Positions 50,895-62,684 of a DNA stretch of 64,000 bases are shown piece by piece. Origin of the DNA: Hydractinia symbiolongicarpus (lineage: Eukaryota > Cnidaria > Hydrozoa > Anthoathecata > Hydractiniidae). Below the pieces are notes generated by a model that saw nothing but the letters and a program-made list of their open reading frames with translations, was not told the DNA's origin and searched no databases. Made by a program: the position numbers and the translations under genes. The stretch spans positions 992,001 to 1,056,000 of the forward strand of contig NC_079878.1 in assembly GCF_029227915.1 (NCBI RefSeq), written 5' to 3'. How positions within the stretch are numbered: position 1 is the stretch's first letter; each line of letters starts with the position of its first letter.

Positions 50895-53800
50895 ATGGCT
50901 GCCCAAGCCAGGTAGGTTGCAGAGAAAACAAATAACCTATGTGCGGAAAACTAAGATTTTGCACGATGTTCAAAAACATTTAAAATTTACAGTTGAATAC
51001 AATCTCTTAGATATTCTTTAAAGATATCATGGAATTTAAAACAAAGATTTTTAACCATATATTCCATGCTTTTTATCTTAACTAACTAGATACTCTAATA
51101 TTTTGTTTTTTATAGATCCTATGAAAAAAGTATCTCCTATTCATCACGGCAGGTATGTTATATGTGTAACAGAAATGTATAACTAAGTAAATTTTGTTTG
51201 TTCTTTTGTAGATATCAAGAGAAAATGTTCAATATCATAAAGGAAACATGAAAAATCAAGAATAAAAAATATTCTTTTTTGCATGCAAAGTTTTTTATAA
51301 ATCTTTTAATTTTGCATTGCCTTTTACTTAAAACCATCTTTGCGTAGCTTATTTTGCTTAAAGGTTACATCCCATGACAAAAAAGTTTAGCCATCTAAAT
51401 CAACTCAAATTAATGTGATGATTAAGAACAAAATAATTATTTTGCTCAAAACTCACAACTTTACCAGATAAAGCTCCTCTATGATTTCGATATGAACCAG
51501 CTAGAAGATTTGGAACAGCATTAATATCTATTGCAAAGCTAGCAAAAAGCATACAATTTTCCATATAAAAACAACACAGCATGGCTTTTTATTCAAAAGT
51601 TTACTATTGCGTTACAGTATTTCTTGAGAGTTTCGTTTTCTTCACATACTCCACTACGTCACATACCAAAAGTTAGCTCAATTAAATTTAGTGAGTGACA
51701 ATCAAAACACAGACATACTTTGTATTATATCTTGAATATAAGTATGGGTTTTATGAAAGGACTGTTATATTGTTAAATCCGAACAAATATTGAGTCAATT
51801 AAGTAATCATGTTGGATCTATGCCATAAAGTAAGAAGACTCAAAAAAGCTTCAGGTTGATAACAAAGAACAGATGTTTCTCCTGAAGGTCTACCCCCCAC
51901 CTTCCTTGCCTTTTATGAATTTTAGAAATCAAGTTTAATTTTAAATTTTAATTTTTTGCTAGGTTTCTTTCCAATGTTTTATACTAAGCCTCTCTCTACT
52001 AGCTGGTCAAAAACGTGTAGTATTAGGGGTGATGCATGTATAAAGCATGTATCATTTTTTTTCCAAAATCCCATCCTTTTTCTCATATTTAACATCAAAA
52101 TTGGATAAACCATAATGCGTAAACTTTGTCACTAACTTCATCATGTTATCAGCGTAAACAATGTTAACGTATTTAAAAATATCTTTGGTGTAATATTTAA
52201 CAATTTGTTTGCCCGCAGGATATTGCAATTGCAGGATACCTTACCTTTCTTTAAAAAATGATGTTTATTCTGCGATTGTGTAGTGCGCTGTGTTTGTGGG
52301 ATATAGAGACTTCACAGAGTGTGAATAAAGCAATTGTTTTGGCCACTAAAAGAAATATCAGAGAACTCCATAGACACTTTTAATTGCACGCGTCTGCACA
52401 CACAAATGTTATCCAGGCAAAAGTACAGATTGCTGTTAAAATTATGATTTTCACCTGCAAAGTTATTTTGAACATTTATCTTCTCCTTACTAAATGATTT
52501 AAACATTAAGCATTTTTCATTAAGTCTTCTCATTTGTGTCTTCTTGTGGTTTTACAACTTCAAATATTATTCTTAAATAGTATGGTTCTACCATTATTTT
52601 TGTTTACATGTATTCATATGAAATATATTATTTTTAAATTCTAAACTGTAATAAAAATGCTTGCATGAGAATTATTTAAATAAAATGTTATGCACTAATT
52701 GTATGCATAGAATGTTTTAACATTGCTCATTTGGCATTTTTGCCACAAGTCGTGGTTTATTTTCAATGCAATGCACACGCAAATTCTTATTATAAGGTCA
52801 TACGTGTGATTCGTAGCAAGTGATCGGATTTTTTTCAATTTGCAAAAATTAATGCTTGCAAACAAAAAAATCTAAAGTTTCAACTTTAGACTTGATGATA
52901 AAACGTATCAAGGTAGAATTCTTGAAACTTTTAAGGAAACTCCTGGTCATTTGCAGAAGTTTTATATGCAAATCTTTCATTTGCAAAAGTTTATGTTCAC
53001 TAAATGCCAAAATCTCTTTTTTCATTCTTAAAACTTTCTGTTTACAAAAGTTTCTACACTTAAACCAAAATGATATCACAGGAATCTAAACGATAATAAA
53101 AAACATTTAGAAGAAATTAATTTTTAGAATATACACAAAACAAATAATTCTTCCTCTTGTTTCTTTTTATTCGCTATTATGCAGGGTGTCCATTCTAAGC
53201 AATAAACTGAATCAAGCTGAAAAATACATTTTCAGCTAATCTTTGGGTATAACATTTTAAAATGGAACCTGGGACCCTGTCAGCGTTAGAAATTTTATGT
53301 TTTTTTTTCCAATGATAAAAACAGTAGTTGCTTGAAGTATCGAATAATCCCTACCATTAGGTAATTGTTTTTGATTTACCATGCCACAAAAAATTGCGTG
53401 CATGATTGGCATCAGGCACCGATCGTGTACATTACATTAAATATGGGACTTTTTAACTTCGTATATTTTCAATTTTCACCTACAGAGAAAAAAAATCGTG
53501 ATCTTTTAGAATTGATTACATCAAAACCTAGGGAAAATGGGCAACTTTGTTTTGCAGGTGTTTTAATGGATTTATTTCAAATAACAAATAATTTAAATAT
53601 TTTTTTTACTGTGACTCTCATCCACATTTGAATTTCTATTTTAAATATATATTATTGAAAAAATCATCTGTGGAAGACGTGTACACGATTTCGGTGCCCA
53701 ATTTCACATATATTTTTTTGTTGCCGTGCTTGATTCCAAGTGTACACGTTCGTGTAACATTACTTAAAATACTGAGCCCGATTTATTGTGTACCATAAAA

Positions 53801-56800
53801 AGGAATCTTTTGTAGTTAACCCTAAAAAAACAGAAATTGTTTGTCATGGTAAACACATTCTCTACCAGAGGTATATTCATAGTTTAGAAATACAAAGATT
53901 AAACATACCTTTACATGTGTATATAACTAAAAAGTTTTGTCGATCTAATGAACAACAACATCAGTAAAAATATAAAAAATTAAAGTTAAATTTGTTTACA
54001 AAGACACTCCTAACTTTCAATGATAAATTTACACGCTACATATTTAAAATGTCATGATTTTTTTTAAAATATGTTGAATTCAACAAATTTTAATTATCAC
54101 ATCTGATTTTCTTCTTAATTTTAGGTTGATGACAAGTACATTCCTAAAAATCACCGTCACTCAAATCATCAGCCATCAAGCCGTGATTCATCACCTTACA
54201 GAAATAAGTTAAACCATCATTCTTCACCTAACGGTAGAAAACGTCCATATGATTCGCCATCATCTGTTTCCTCTAAACATTCAAACTCACCTTACGAAGT
54301 CTCACGAAAGAAAGGTACTGCAAGAATTTATTAAAACTTGAAATGAAAGAAAAATGTTTATGAGCATTGATATAAACATTTTCCTCTCATTTTGCTGCAC
54401 TGTGATTTATATGCACTAAAATTGGTCTGCAAAGTAGTCATGGCCTACAAGATTTGTATGTTTTTAAATACACTGATCAGAAAATCAATCTGCTTTGGCA
54501 TTTCTTATAGCTTGTGACAACTTGACATTCATAATTTTTTCTCCATTAGATAGAGGAATGAACAATCCTGTCAAATCTTCCAACACTCAACAAGTAAGTT
54601 AAAGTGGCTATGATTTTTTTTTTAAATTTTTGACAAATTCCAATTTATAAGTATGCCAATTTATTTTTAGTTGCTAAATGAAAATTACATTGTTTTAAGG
54701 ATAATAAGGAATTTTAAAAAAACTTTCAGTTAAACAAATCAGGCCTTGTCATTTAATTCTCTTAAAGGTAACCCGAGGTATAAAATGATGTTGGGCTTAT
54801 ATTACAGAGTTAAAAAAGTTGTTTAAAGATTTTCAGATTTAATTATGTTGTATAAATTATGATGTCGTATTTAAATAATATCAAATTTTGATATTTTCTG
54901 TCATCAGTAATTTTAGACCTGTTAAGGGATATGAATTCAAACTTTATTAATGCATTGATAGTATAAAGGTAAATTGATTAACATAAATTTTTTTGAGAAA
55001 ATGATACTTGTTTGCTCGTCCTAGGCCCCCTAAAAAGACGACTCTATAACTTGGGATCTGCATGTCGGTTTGCAATTAAATTTTGTGAGTGAGCATAAAG
55101 GCCTATACAAGCTGAGAATTAATGAATGAATAAAATAAACATTTAAGTTTACTAGGAGATAAATACATTATTGATTAAAAATTATGCCCTAGTAAACCCC
55201 AGAAACTGCCAAAGTTAGAAGAGCTAGAAGTATGACAGCCACCGTGGACAATACAAAACAGACAACTTACACAGACAGCACTGCAAAACCAGACATACAA
55301 GCGAAAAAATGTGAAAATATTGCAATTGCAAATCCCAAGAACAAAAGTGGTGTGAAAGTGATTGCGAACAATAAAAATTAATCTAAGCAGTAACGCCATA
55401 AGTTCAATAGTTTTATTGTTAAAAAAAGATTTACACAATAAATCCATAATAAATTTGCCAATATTTTTTATTTGAAAGAGTTTGTTATTTATGGTTATTT
55501 ATGGTATGCATTTAATGTTTTTGTTTTATTTAAAAAAATTTGATGAGACGTTCCTACTTCCATTTTACAAGAAAATAATTTGAAACTGTGAACTTTGTTT
55601 TTTTAGTTCCTAAAGTGCAGGGCATTTACATTTTTAAGCAGAATGAAACGTACTGCCCATCATGGTGTCAATTCACACAAAAGCATTAATTAGGTTTCCT
55701 TGACCTTAAATTTGTTGCAATAAATCACTTAAATAGTTAAGGACAAAGGCCAAGAAGAGAATGATTGTGTAGCAGTTGTTTATTTATTTTAAGTAATACT
55801 TCTTTTGTTTTTGTATAAAGACCTTTTCAACGTTTCCCTATGGCCATCAAAAATCTTCAGAAATTAAATAAATGCATCAGGGAATTAATTAGAGACTTTA
55901 TGCATTTAATGCATGCTTTTCAAAACAGTAAGGTACAGTTGTCAAATCAAGTTGTCAAATCAAGTTTATAAATAATATGCTAAATAACTTTCATCATCCT
56001 TAGTTAGTTTCAGGACAGAGAAAAGTTAAGAAATTTCACACTTGTTATCATGGCAACTCCTTGGTTAACAGGTCATCAGAAAAAAATATTTTTACATATT
56101 TTCTAGCCCCCTGTCTTTCCCATCCCAAAGCTTCCAATAAAATTCAATTCACACTAAATCACAATACCCCATTGAAAAACTATCAAAACACTTGTATGGA
56201 GCTTTTGCATGTGTGATTTGTTGTCACAATTGCACTTGCATGATGGCTTTACATTTTATTAATTTTCTTGTATAGCCATGTAGGTGGCGTGCAGTACAAC
56301 AAGTTTTTTTCATTTATTAAGTTACGCTCTTTAGCATAAAATTTTTGTGCAGGTCAAAAAGCCAAACATTACTCTATAATGTAAAGATATTTCTGCTAAC
56401 TGTATGATTTTCTGTTAATTTTTAGATTGACAGTGATTGGTCACAACATGTTAGTTCTTCTGGTAAAGTATATTACTATAATAGGCGAACAGAAGAATCA
56501 CAGTGGGAAGTACCAAAAGACTGGATAGATAGGTAAGTATAAATATTTGTTTCTAAGAAGTCATGTGTAGTGGAATGTGTAATTTGACATAAATATCAAG
56601 ATTTTAAAGAAGAAAAGAATTTCGAAGCAAGAAGAGTCAAATTTCCACGTTTTAAAATGCCAAAAAATTATGAATTCTCATATGGTGACACAAACAGTGT
56701 TTGTGTTGATCTTATTGACACTAGCACTAAGGCACACAAATCAGTATGTTTTATAGGCCTGGTTGTGAATGGTTGGGCGATCAAACTTCTACACCCCCAC

Positions 56801-59800
56801 GCATGGCACTATTTTTTTTAGGCATCGAACGATAATTGTCATTTTCACAAACCCGCTAGCGATTGCTAACAGCACTGTTACTAGGCAACAGTTCTGCTAA
56901 CAATCACTTATGGGTTTTTTGAAAATTGACACTAGTTACTAGGCAACAGTGCTGTTAACGATCACTTACGGTTTGTGAAAATTGACAATTATCATTCGAT
57001 GATTTCACTATTTTGGCTCACAGGAATAAATCAACAAGTTTGAACAAATAGTGTTCTCCTAAAAAAATCTCCTTAATTTATGCATTTCAGTGGCCACCCC
57101 AACCTTAACGAAATTTAAATTTTTTTAGACAAAAGGAAACGAAGAATATTCAACGAAATAACCATTTTTCAAGAGACACACGAACCAGTAATAGTAATAA
57201 TAAAAACTTTTCTCAAAACGATAAAATAAATAAAGACACACGAGATAACAGAAGTTATAAATTACCTCCCGATAAGAATTTTGCAAGGGATTACAAAGAT
57301 AATAGAAATAATAGAGACAAAGTTGAAAGCTGGAATAATCGAGATCGTGAGAGAGATAGGGATTCGAGAAACAGTCGAGATTTAAAAGACTATTTTGATG
57401 GTAAATATAAATCAAGTTCAGGTAAATAAAGAAAAATATATATATATATATATTTATTTATGTAACTTTTGTTTGGTAAATAATGTTTTTTAAGCTCATA
57501 TATCCTGGTTTATCTTACGCTGTCAGGTCTTTTAAGAAACTTGTGGAAAAACATGTGTGGTTGGTGGAACTGTTGAGATATAAACCGATCGGTTTATATC
57601 TCAACAGTTCCACCAACCACACATGTTTACAATATAAAAAGATCATTACAATATAAAAAGTAGTTTCTTTAGAATTATCAAAACGGTAATTATACCAGTA
57701 TTATCAGCAAAGTGTCAACAACAATAAATACAACCTGCTACTAAATAGGAAGTTTTAAGTAACCAACTTGTTAACACTTGATAAACTGGAATTTTGTTTT
57801 TTTGTGTGATTTATGTAGTTTACTTACTGGAAGTATAATTTATTATAATATGTATTAAGTATAAATGAAAAAGCCTCCTAATTATGTTTCAACTGTAAGA
57901 AAGAGAGAAAAACTTGATTGGTTAAAACTTAACTAATTTATGTACTCTTTCACCCCTCAGGGTTTGTCCTGCTGTTCGTACCACCTCTTTATCTTTTTAC
58001 AGGTTCTTCTTCACAAAGAGATACAAAATACAATTCACTGAGTGTTAAAACTCATGGACAGTCTACTCCTTTATCTTCTTCCACTTCTCTGAATCGGTAA
58101 ACAAATTTTTTGTAATGTTTTATGTTGTTTTGTTGAATTCTACCTGGTAAAATTGCCTTGCAGTTTCAAGATTTTATGCCTTAAGTTTATAATCTAAGTA
58201 GCCGACATTTTATCCTAATACTAATAGCTCGTATCGTGGCACTCCAGACCAAATTAATGGTGTTTATGATGTTCTCCAAGACATTTCACCGCCTGGCACT
58301 CCCACAAACGATGATGTCATAAACATTTCCAATATATCACCTGCTCCAGTGTACACGCCGCATGGTTGTTCGCCTCTGCTAAACTCCTCAAATTCAATCA
58401 TGCCGCTACCCACCACTCCTTGCACACCATTGTTGTCACCTGTTGTTTTAAATGCAGCTGTCGTGGGGCAACTCCCTGCACCATTTCTTCATCCGTTGCA
58501 ACAAGCGTTATTGCTGCAGCAACAGCAAATTCCAGTGGTATGATTAAATGTTGCATTATTTTAAAAAAGAATTTAAAATTCTCAAAGCATGAAGCAGTCA
58601 TGACAAAGAACAAAAAGAGCTTCTTTATAATTTTCATATTTTTCTTTTCTACTTTATAGAATAAGGATATGTATGGCTCTCCAAAATTACCAACTGTGAA
58701 AAATCATTTTGCTGATACAGGTATGCAATCAATCAACTTAAAATACTTATTCTTGTGTTGTTGTTTATTCTTTCTTATTATTACCTGACTGATACAAAAA
58801 TCCAGTTGGTTTGAAAAAATCCGATGATTTAATTGGTTTACGTCTTATTTTAACCAGTAGAGACCTGTTGAAGCCATACTAACCGGTTTTGGGAGCCATT
58901 ATAAAAATGGTAACATAAAAACGTAAACAAATTAAAAACATTTTCATAGAACACAAAAAATATAAAAGAGGCTCACTTAATACCATCTTTTCGTTTCAAT
59001 TCACATAAACAATGATTCGAATTTGTTTTGTGTACTTACAAATTTTTAAAATCGAACGATCTTAAATTCGAAAAGTATCAAAATCGAACATGCGTTTTTT
59101 TCTTCCTTGTTGCCTGAAAATAGCAACTTAACTATAGCTTTGTTTGTTTGTTCAGAAAGGAATATTTATTTGCAGACCAGATACAGTCAGGTAATAAAAC
59201 GGATACTGACCGGTTTTGATGGTTGCACTGTAAAATGCAATACCCTTGGTCAAGGGCACAGACCTCGCAAGTTTGGTCTGTACTTTTGACCTCGGGCTTT
59301 GTGATTTTACAGTACAACATCCAAACCGGTCATTATCCGTTAATTACTGCTTCGTATTTTGTATTATTTTGTTGTTTCTGCTGAAATCCTGACGTTATTT
59401 CTCCTCTTTGTACAGGTTCTGCTTCTTCATCACCACGTCTTTCTTCTTCTTTTCACCAAAAGTCGTCACCTCTACATTCATCACGTAGCAACAGTAGCTC
59501 TACGCCTCCGCCTCCACCGCCGCCACCGAAAGTTCAACATTTGGAATCCAGAGAGGGCGGGAGAAATAAACTCGATCGATATCATCGAAACAACTCTAGC
59601 TTTGATGCTAGATCCGAGCACCACTCGCCGCGGAATGATCTTCAAAATAGATCGAAATCTTTTGACTGTCGCAGTGATGACACTTCTTTGAAACCAAAAT
59701 CCAGTGAGACGAGATACAACTCGGAAAGAAGTCTGAAAAAGCAACAACAGAAAAAAGACAACGAGCTGACGTTTCCGGAATTACCAAGTGTCGATCATCA

Positions 59801-60907
59801 TTTTGTGAACTACACACATTTTCTTGGTGATTTTGCTTCTGCATTTTCGGGTAGTGTGGTTGAAAAACAGGTTAGTATACCTGTAGTGTTACTTTCCCTT
59901 AGATAAGCCTACTTACTTGTATAGCGTAGGGGGAGTGGTTAGTTGTCTTCTTTGTTAGTTGGCCTTTTTTGTTAATGGTTCCCTAACTTAAAAATTGGAA
60001 CTATTACGTTATTGCAATTAATACCACAACCTAAAGAATTTGTACAGTTACCTCAAACTCTCTGGGAACGACCAAATATAATTTTTAAAGAGGGTAGAGT
60101 TTTGTTTTATTTATTCGTTGTTGCTGTTGAGCTTTTTGTTTATATATCTGCTTAGGTGTCAGCTGTTTGGGACGAAACAATGGGTTATCTTCACGCTGAC
60201 GGCTGCCAAACCAAACACAGACTCTTTATGGCAAGAAATGATAGCGATCTTCAAGAGTTGAAGTTTGATGTCTCATCTAACTGGTAAGTTAAGACTTTAT
60301 GGGTTTTAAGTTTTTTTAACTCACTCTTCGTATCTGGGTTTGTATATTTCAGATGCCTTAAACTCTCCATTCATTGATCTCGAGTGTTTTAACTAGTTAT
60401 GGGTGCTATCGTCTCCGTGTAGTTATTGAATGTAGATTTTGGTTTTATTAAGACAAGAAGGGTGTTTTAGGGATTTACAGGTGTAAACATCATTTTGTCG
60501 TTCATTCTTCACCAATAAGACATTAGTATTTATGCTAGTCGGCCTGTTACACGACTCAACAAATTGCGGGTATTATTAAAATAGGGACTTCATACCTCTT
60601 GCGAAATCTGTTGGGAATATGTGCAGAAAATTGGACATTGTATTGTCTTTTTTTTAGGAATGGAGCGTTAAACACAGTACTTGTTAAAGTGGAGAGTTTG
60701 CAAGATTCCAGTATGACGTCATCAGAGTCTCGCTCTCGAGATCACAAACCAACGCCAATGCCTCGCAAACAAAAATACGACACAAGCATTGACGCAAATG
60801 GAATCGAGAACGAAAATAAATCGAATTCGTCGGTAAATCCAGAGCGTCATGAAGAATTGGTCGACGACAAGTTACCGAATGTGAATGACTCCAGAACGAT
60901 TAGGTGA
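50895..60907 (+). CDS. WAC-like: WAC-like WW-domain adapter
   Basis: WAC is a nuclear adapter that links RNF20/40 H2B ubiquitination to transcription and has roles in autophagy and mTORC1. Twelve exons: 50895-50911, 51116-51152, 54125-54314, 54550-54593, 56426-56532, 57129-57421, 58003-58096, 58228-58537, 58660-58720, 59416-59870, 60156-60283, 60658-60907. They give 661 residues in one frame. The WW domain (W101-P126) reads [20 protein letters not shown] then [10 protein letters not shown], very close to WAC. The N terminus is histidine/serine/arginine-rich, and the segment after WW is rich in RD/RN as in WAC. A polyproline run ([11 protein letters not shown]-type) lies in exon 10. The C terminus does not show a clear version of WAC's conserved coiled coil; only a short EKQ...MG..H pattern is reminiscent. 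Hence WAC-like rather than a firm orthologue. Confidence 0.8.
51153..54124. other. WAC-like intron 2
   Basis: A 3-kb AT-rich intron. Short open frames occur on both strands, but none has a recognisable domain or consistent splice borders. I see no clear mobile element. Confidence 0.5.
55196..55381 (+). CDS. Small coding-looking frame in WAC-like intron 4
   Basis: Sixty-one sense codons are open in one frame, including [20 protein letters not shown] and [18 protein letters not shown], before TAA. The composition is more protein-like than the surrounding intron. AAACCCCAG just upstream could be an acceptor. It does not fit the phase-0 end of exon 4, so it is not a simple alternative last exon. 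It may be a fragment of an unrecognised element. Confidence 0.2.
   Translation, partial: TPETAKVRRARSMTATVDNTKQTTYTDSTAKPDIQAKKCENIAIANPKNKSGVKVIANNKN
56823..57001. mobile_element. Fold-back MITE in WAC-like intron 5
   Basis: CATCGAACGATAATTGTCAT at the left pairs with AATTATCATTCGATG at the right. The inner arms pair as well (TTTTCACAAAC with GTTTGTGAAAA). Two direct copies of a GTTACTAGGCAACAGT phrase sit inside. Confidence 0.75.
57549..57628. repeat. Perfect 80-bp palindrome
   Basis: The left arm (57549-57588) is an exact reverse complement of the right arm (57589-57628) with no spacer; the centre is AAACCGATCGGTTT. A short direct repeat, ACAATATAAAAAG twice, follows at once. It lies in WAC-like intron 6. 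Confidence 0.95.
59188..59349. mobile_element. MITE with about 45-bp inverted ends
   Basis: The left end CAGGTAATAAAACGGATACT and inner GACCGGTTTTGATGGTTGCA pair with the right-end ACATCCAAACCGGTCATTAT and CCGTTAATTACTG. The middle holds GACCTCGCAAGTTTGGTC and no coding frame. It lies in WAC-like intron 9. Confidence 0.75.
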
Positions 60908-61190
60908 CAAAAAAATTGTCTGTTCTTTCGTCTGGTAGATTGTTTAAAAAATGTTGTTTATTTTTTGATACGTTTTTTCTTGTTGTAACTTATCTGATCT
61001 TGTTCTTTCTCATCGGATTTTTGGTTTACTTTTTCTGACGCGAGCAAACGAATATTCTTAATTTTATTCAAGAACTGTGCCTTGGTTTTCTTATCAGGAA
61101 TGAGACGAATTTTTTTATGAATGCTTAGCTGTTTGTTGACTGTTTTGTAAGAAGCCTGTACATACGAGTAACATTTATTCTGTTCAATGA

Positions 61191-61196
61191 AATAAA
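61191..61196 (+). terminator. Polyadenylation signal of the WAC-like gene
   Basis: AATAAA about 284 bp after the TGA stop at 60905-60907. Confidence 0.5.
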
Positions 61197-61361
61197 TCAA
61201 TCAAAGGAAATGTATGCATATGTTGTTGTGGTTTTGTTTTTCTTTTGTTTCATCAGCAACCCGATTTTTGGGGGTGAAGGCTCGGATAGGCTAAGGGTAG
61301 AGAGTCTGTTTCGGCTTTCGAGTTATTTGCTGTGTTGATGAGTACCTATTTGATCACCGAC

Positions 61362-61456
61362 AGTAAACCCTGTCATTACATATGTTGTTTCGGGGAAGGC
61401 CTTCACCAGCAAACCCCGCCATTACACATATGTTGTTTCGGGGAAGGCTTTCACCA
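61362..61456. repeat. 48-bp tandem duplication
   Basis: Two copies of a segment containing CATTACATATGTTGTTTCGG and GGAAGGCCTTCACC, diverged at a few positions and with a 2-bp indel. Confidence 0.75.
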
Positions 61457-62497
61457 AAGCTTTTGAAGAGAGAAAATGTGCAGCGGATGGACAAGGCTAA
61501 GCAAGTTGCTTATTTTTCGCCAAATTCGAAGACTGAACTTGCAAATGAGTTGCCTATATAGCAAGCGGTAGATATTTGATATGTCCAATGACAGCAAATG
61601 CCACTGACTTTAGAGAGGACCTAGCAAGCTCTTGGAAAGCTCAGAAAGCAAAAAATTTTACCTAAATCTGTTAACATGTTGCTTCTATCTATTTTTATTA
61701 GGCATGATTAAACAAAATGAGCATGTGTGTAATGATGTACACTTTTTTTTTGGTCAAACGCGATAGCAAAGTGACCTATGAATTAGGGTCCGTTTGTCCG
61801 TCCCTTTGTATCACAGCAGGAGCATTTCTCTGGATCCGTTCATTAGATTTTTTTTAATTTTGCACCAAGTTACTTATCGATAAATGCTAAAAAGTGACGA
61901 TTTTGGATTTTCAAAAGAAATCATAGTGGCGGCAAAATCAACAGAATTCGGGCCAAAATGAGTTTTTTTCAAGTGTTTCTTGAAGAAATGCTATTACATT
62001 TTTGTCTGAATGGCTTAAATGTAAAAACAGACCATTATCCACTTAAGTTATTTTGGTCACACATCTGGCAAGACTTTTAAAAATAGCTAAAAATATGGTT
62101 CCCCATTTTCCTAAAATTTATCTGTTTCCTTTTATATAGACGAACTACCTGAACAACCTGAAAATTTTAGTTGATTTCAATGTTTGAAAAAAAAAATTAT
62201 GTTGTTTGGCAACAAGCCTTACTGCCCGCCCCTATTAACGGGATAACTAGTGTAGACAAAAAGGTCCATCGTTTTTTCTGTCATGCATGTCTAGTTATTA
62301 TTTTCAGGATGGCTTTTAGACCGATTCTTTTGCTTTGTGGTATTTTGCGGACCAGAATATATGAAAACCAAACTTCATGTACTTCCTACGTACATATAAA
62401 ATTTTTAAAGTGACTTGTACATATTGTTTATATTTTAATAATCACGTGACTTGTAACATTTTTACTTTTGAAATTTTTACTTGTTGCGTTAAGCTAA

Positions 62498-62577
62498 GGC
62501 GCCACGAGGAACATTTTCATGCGCGTGCTATGCAACATGTCCCATAGCATGCGCATGAAAATGTTTCTCGTGGCGCC
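62498..62577. mobile_element. Near-perfect 80-bp hairpin upstream of the transposase
   Basis: Two 35-bp arms starting GGCGCCACGAG, containing ACATTTTCATGCGC, and mismatched at two positions flank a 10-bp loop (CAACATGTCC). It is either a tiny MITE or the subterminal structure of the Harbinger element whose transposase starts 108 bp downstream. Confidence 0.7.
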
Positions 62578-62684
62578 ACATCTTATTTGCTGCAAGATTA
62601 TTTCGAAAATCGAAGTTAAAAAATCATGCTCAAAGGGTATACCGTATCCTTAAGTTTTTTATTGAGTTCATGTGTGATTAAAAT

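Larger units (their letters stand above)
60908..62497. other. Intergenic region between WAC-like gene and transposase
   Basis: Contains the 3' UTR and poly(A) signal of the WAC-like gene and a 48-bp tandem duplication. Otherwise it is unremarkable AT-rich DNA; short open frames look spurious. Confidence 0.5.

Noticed and set aside
53365-53631. 88-codon frame in WAC-like intron 2
   Set aside because: No recognisable motif, no good acceptor or donor in a usable phase.
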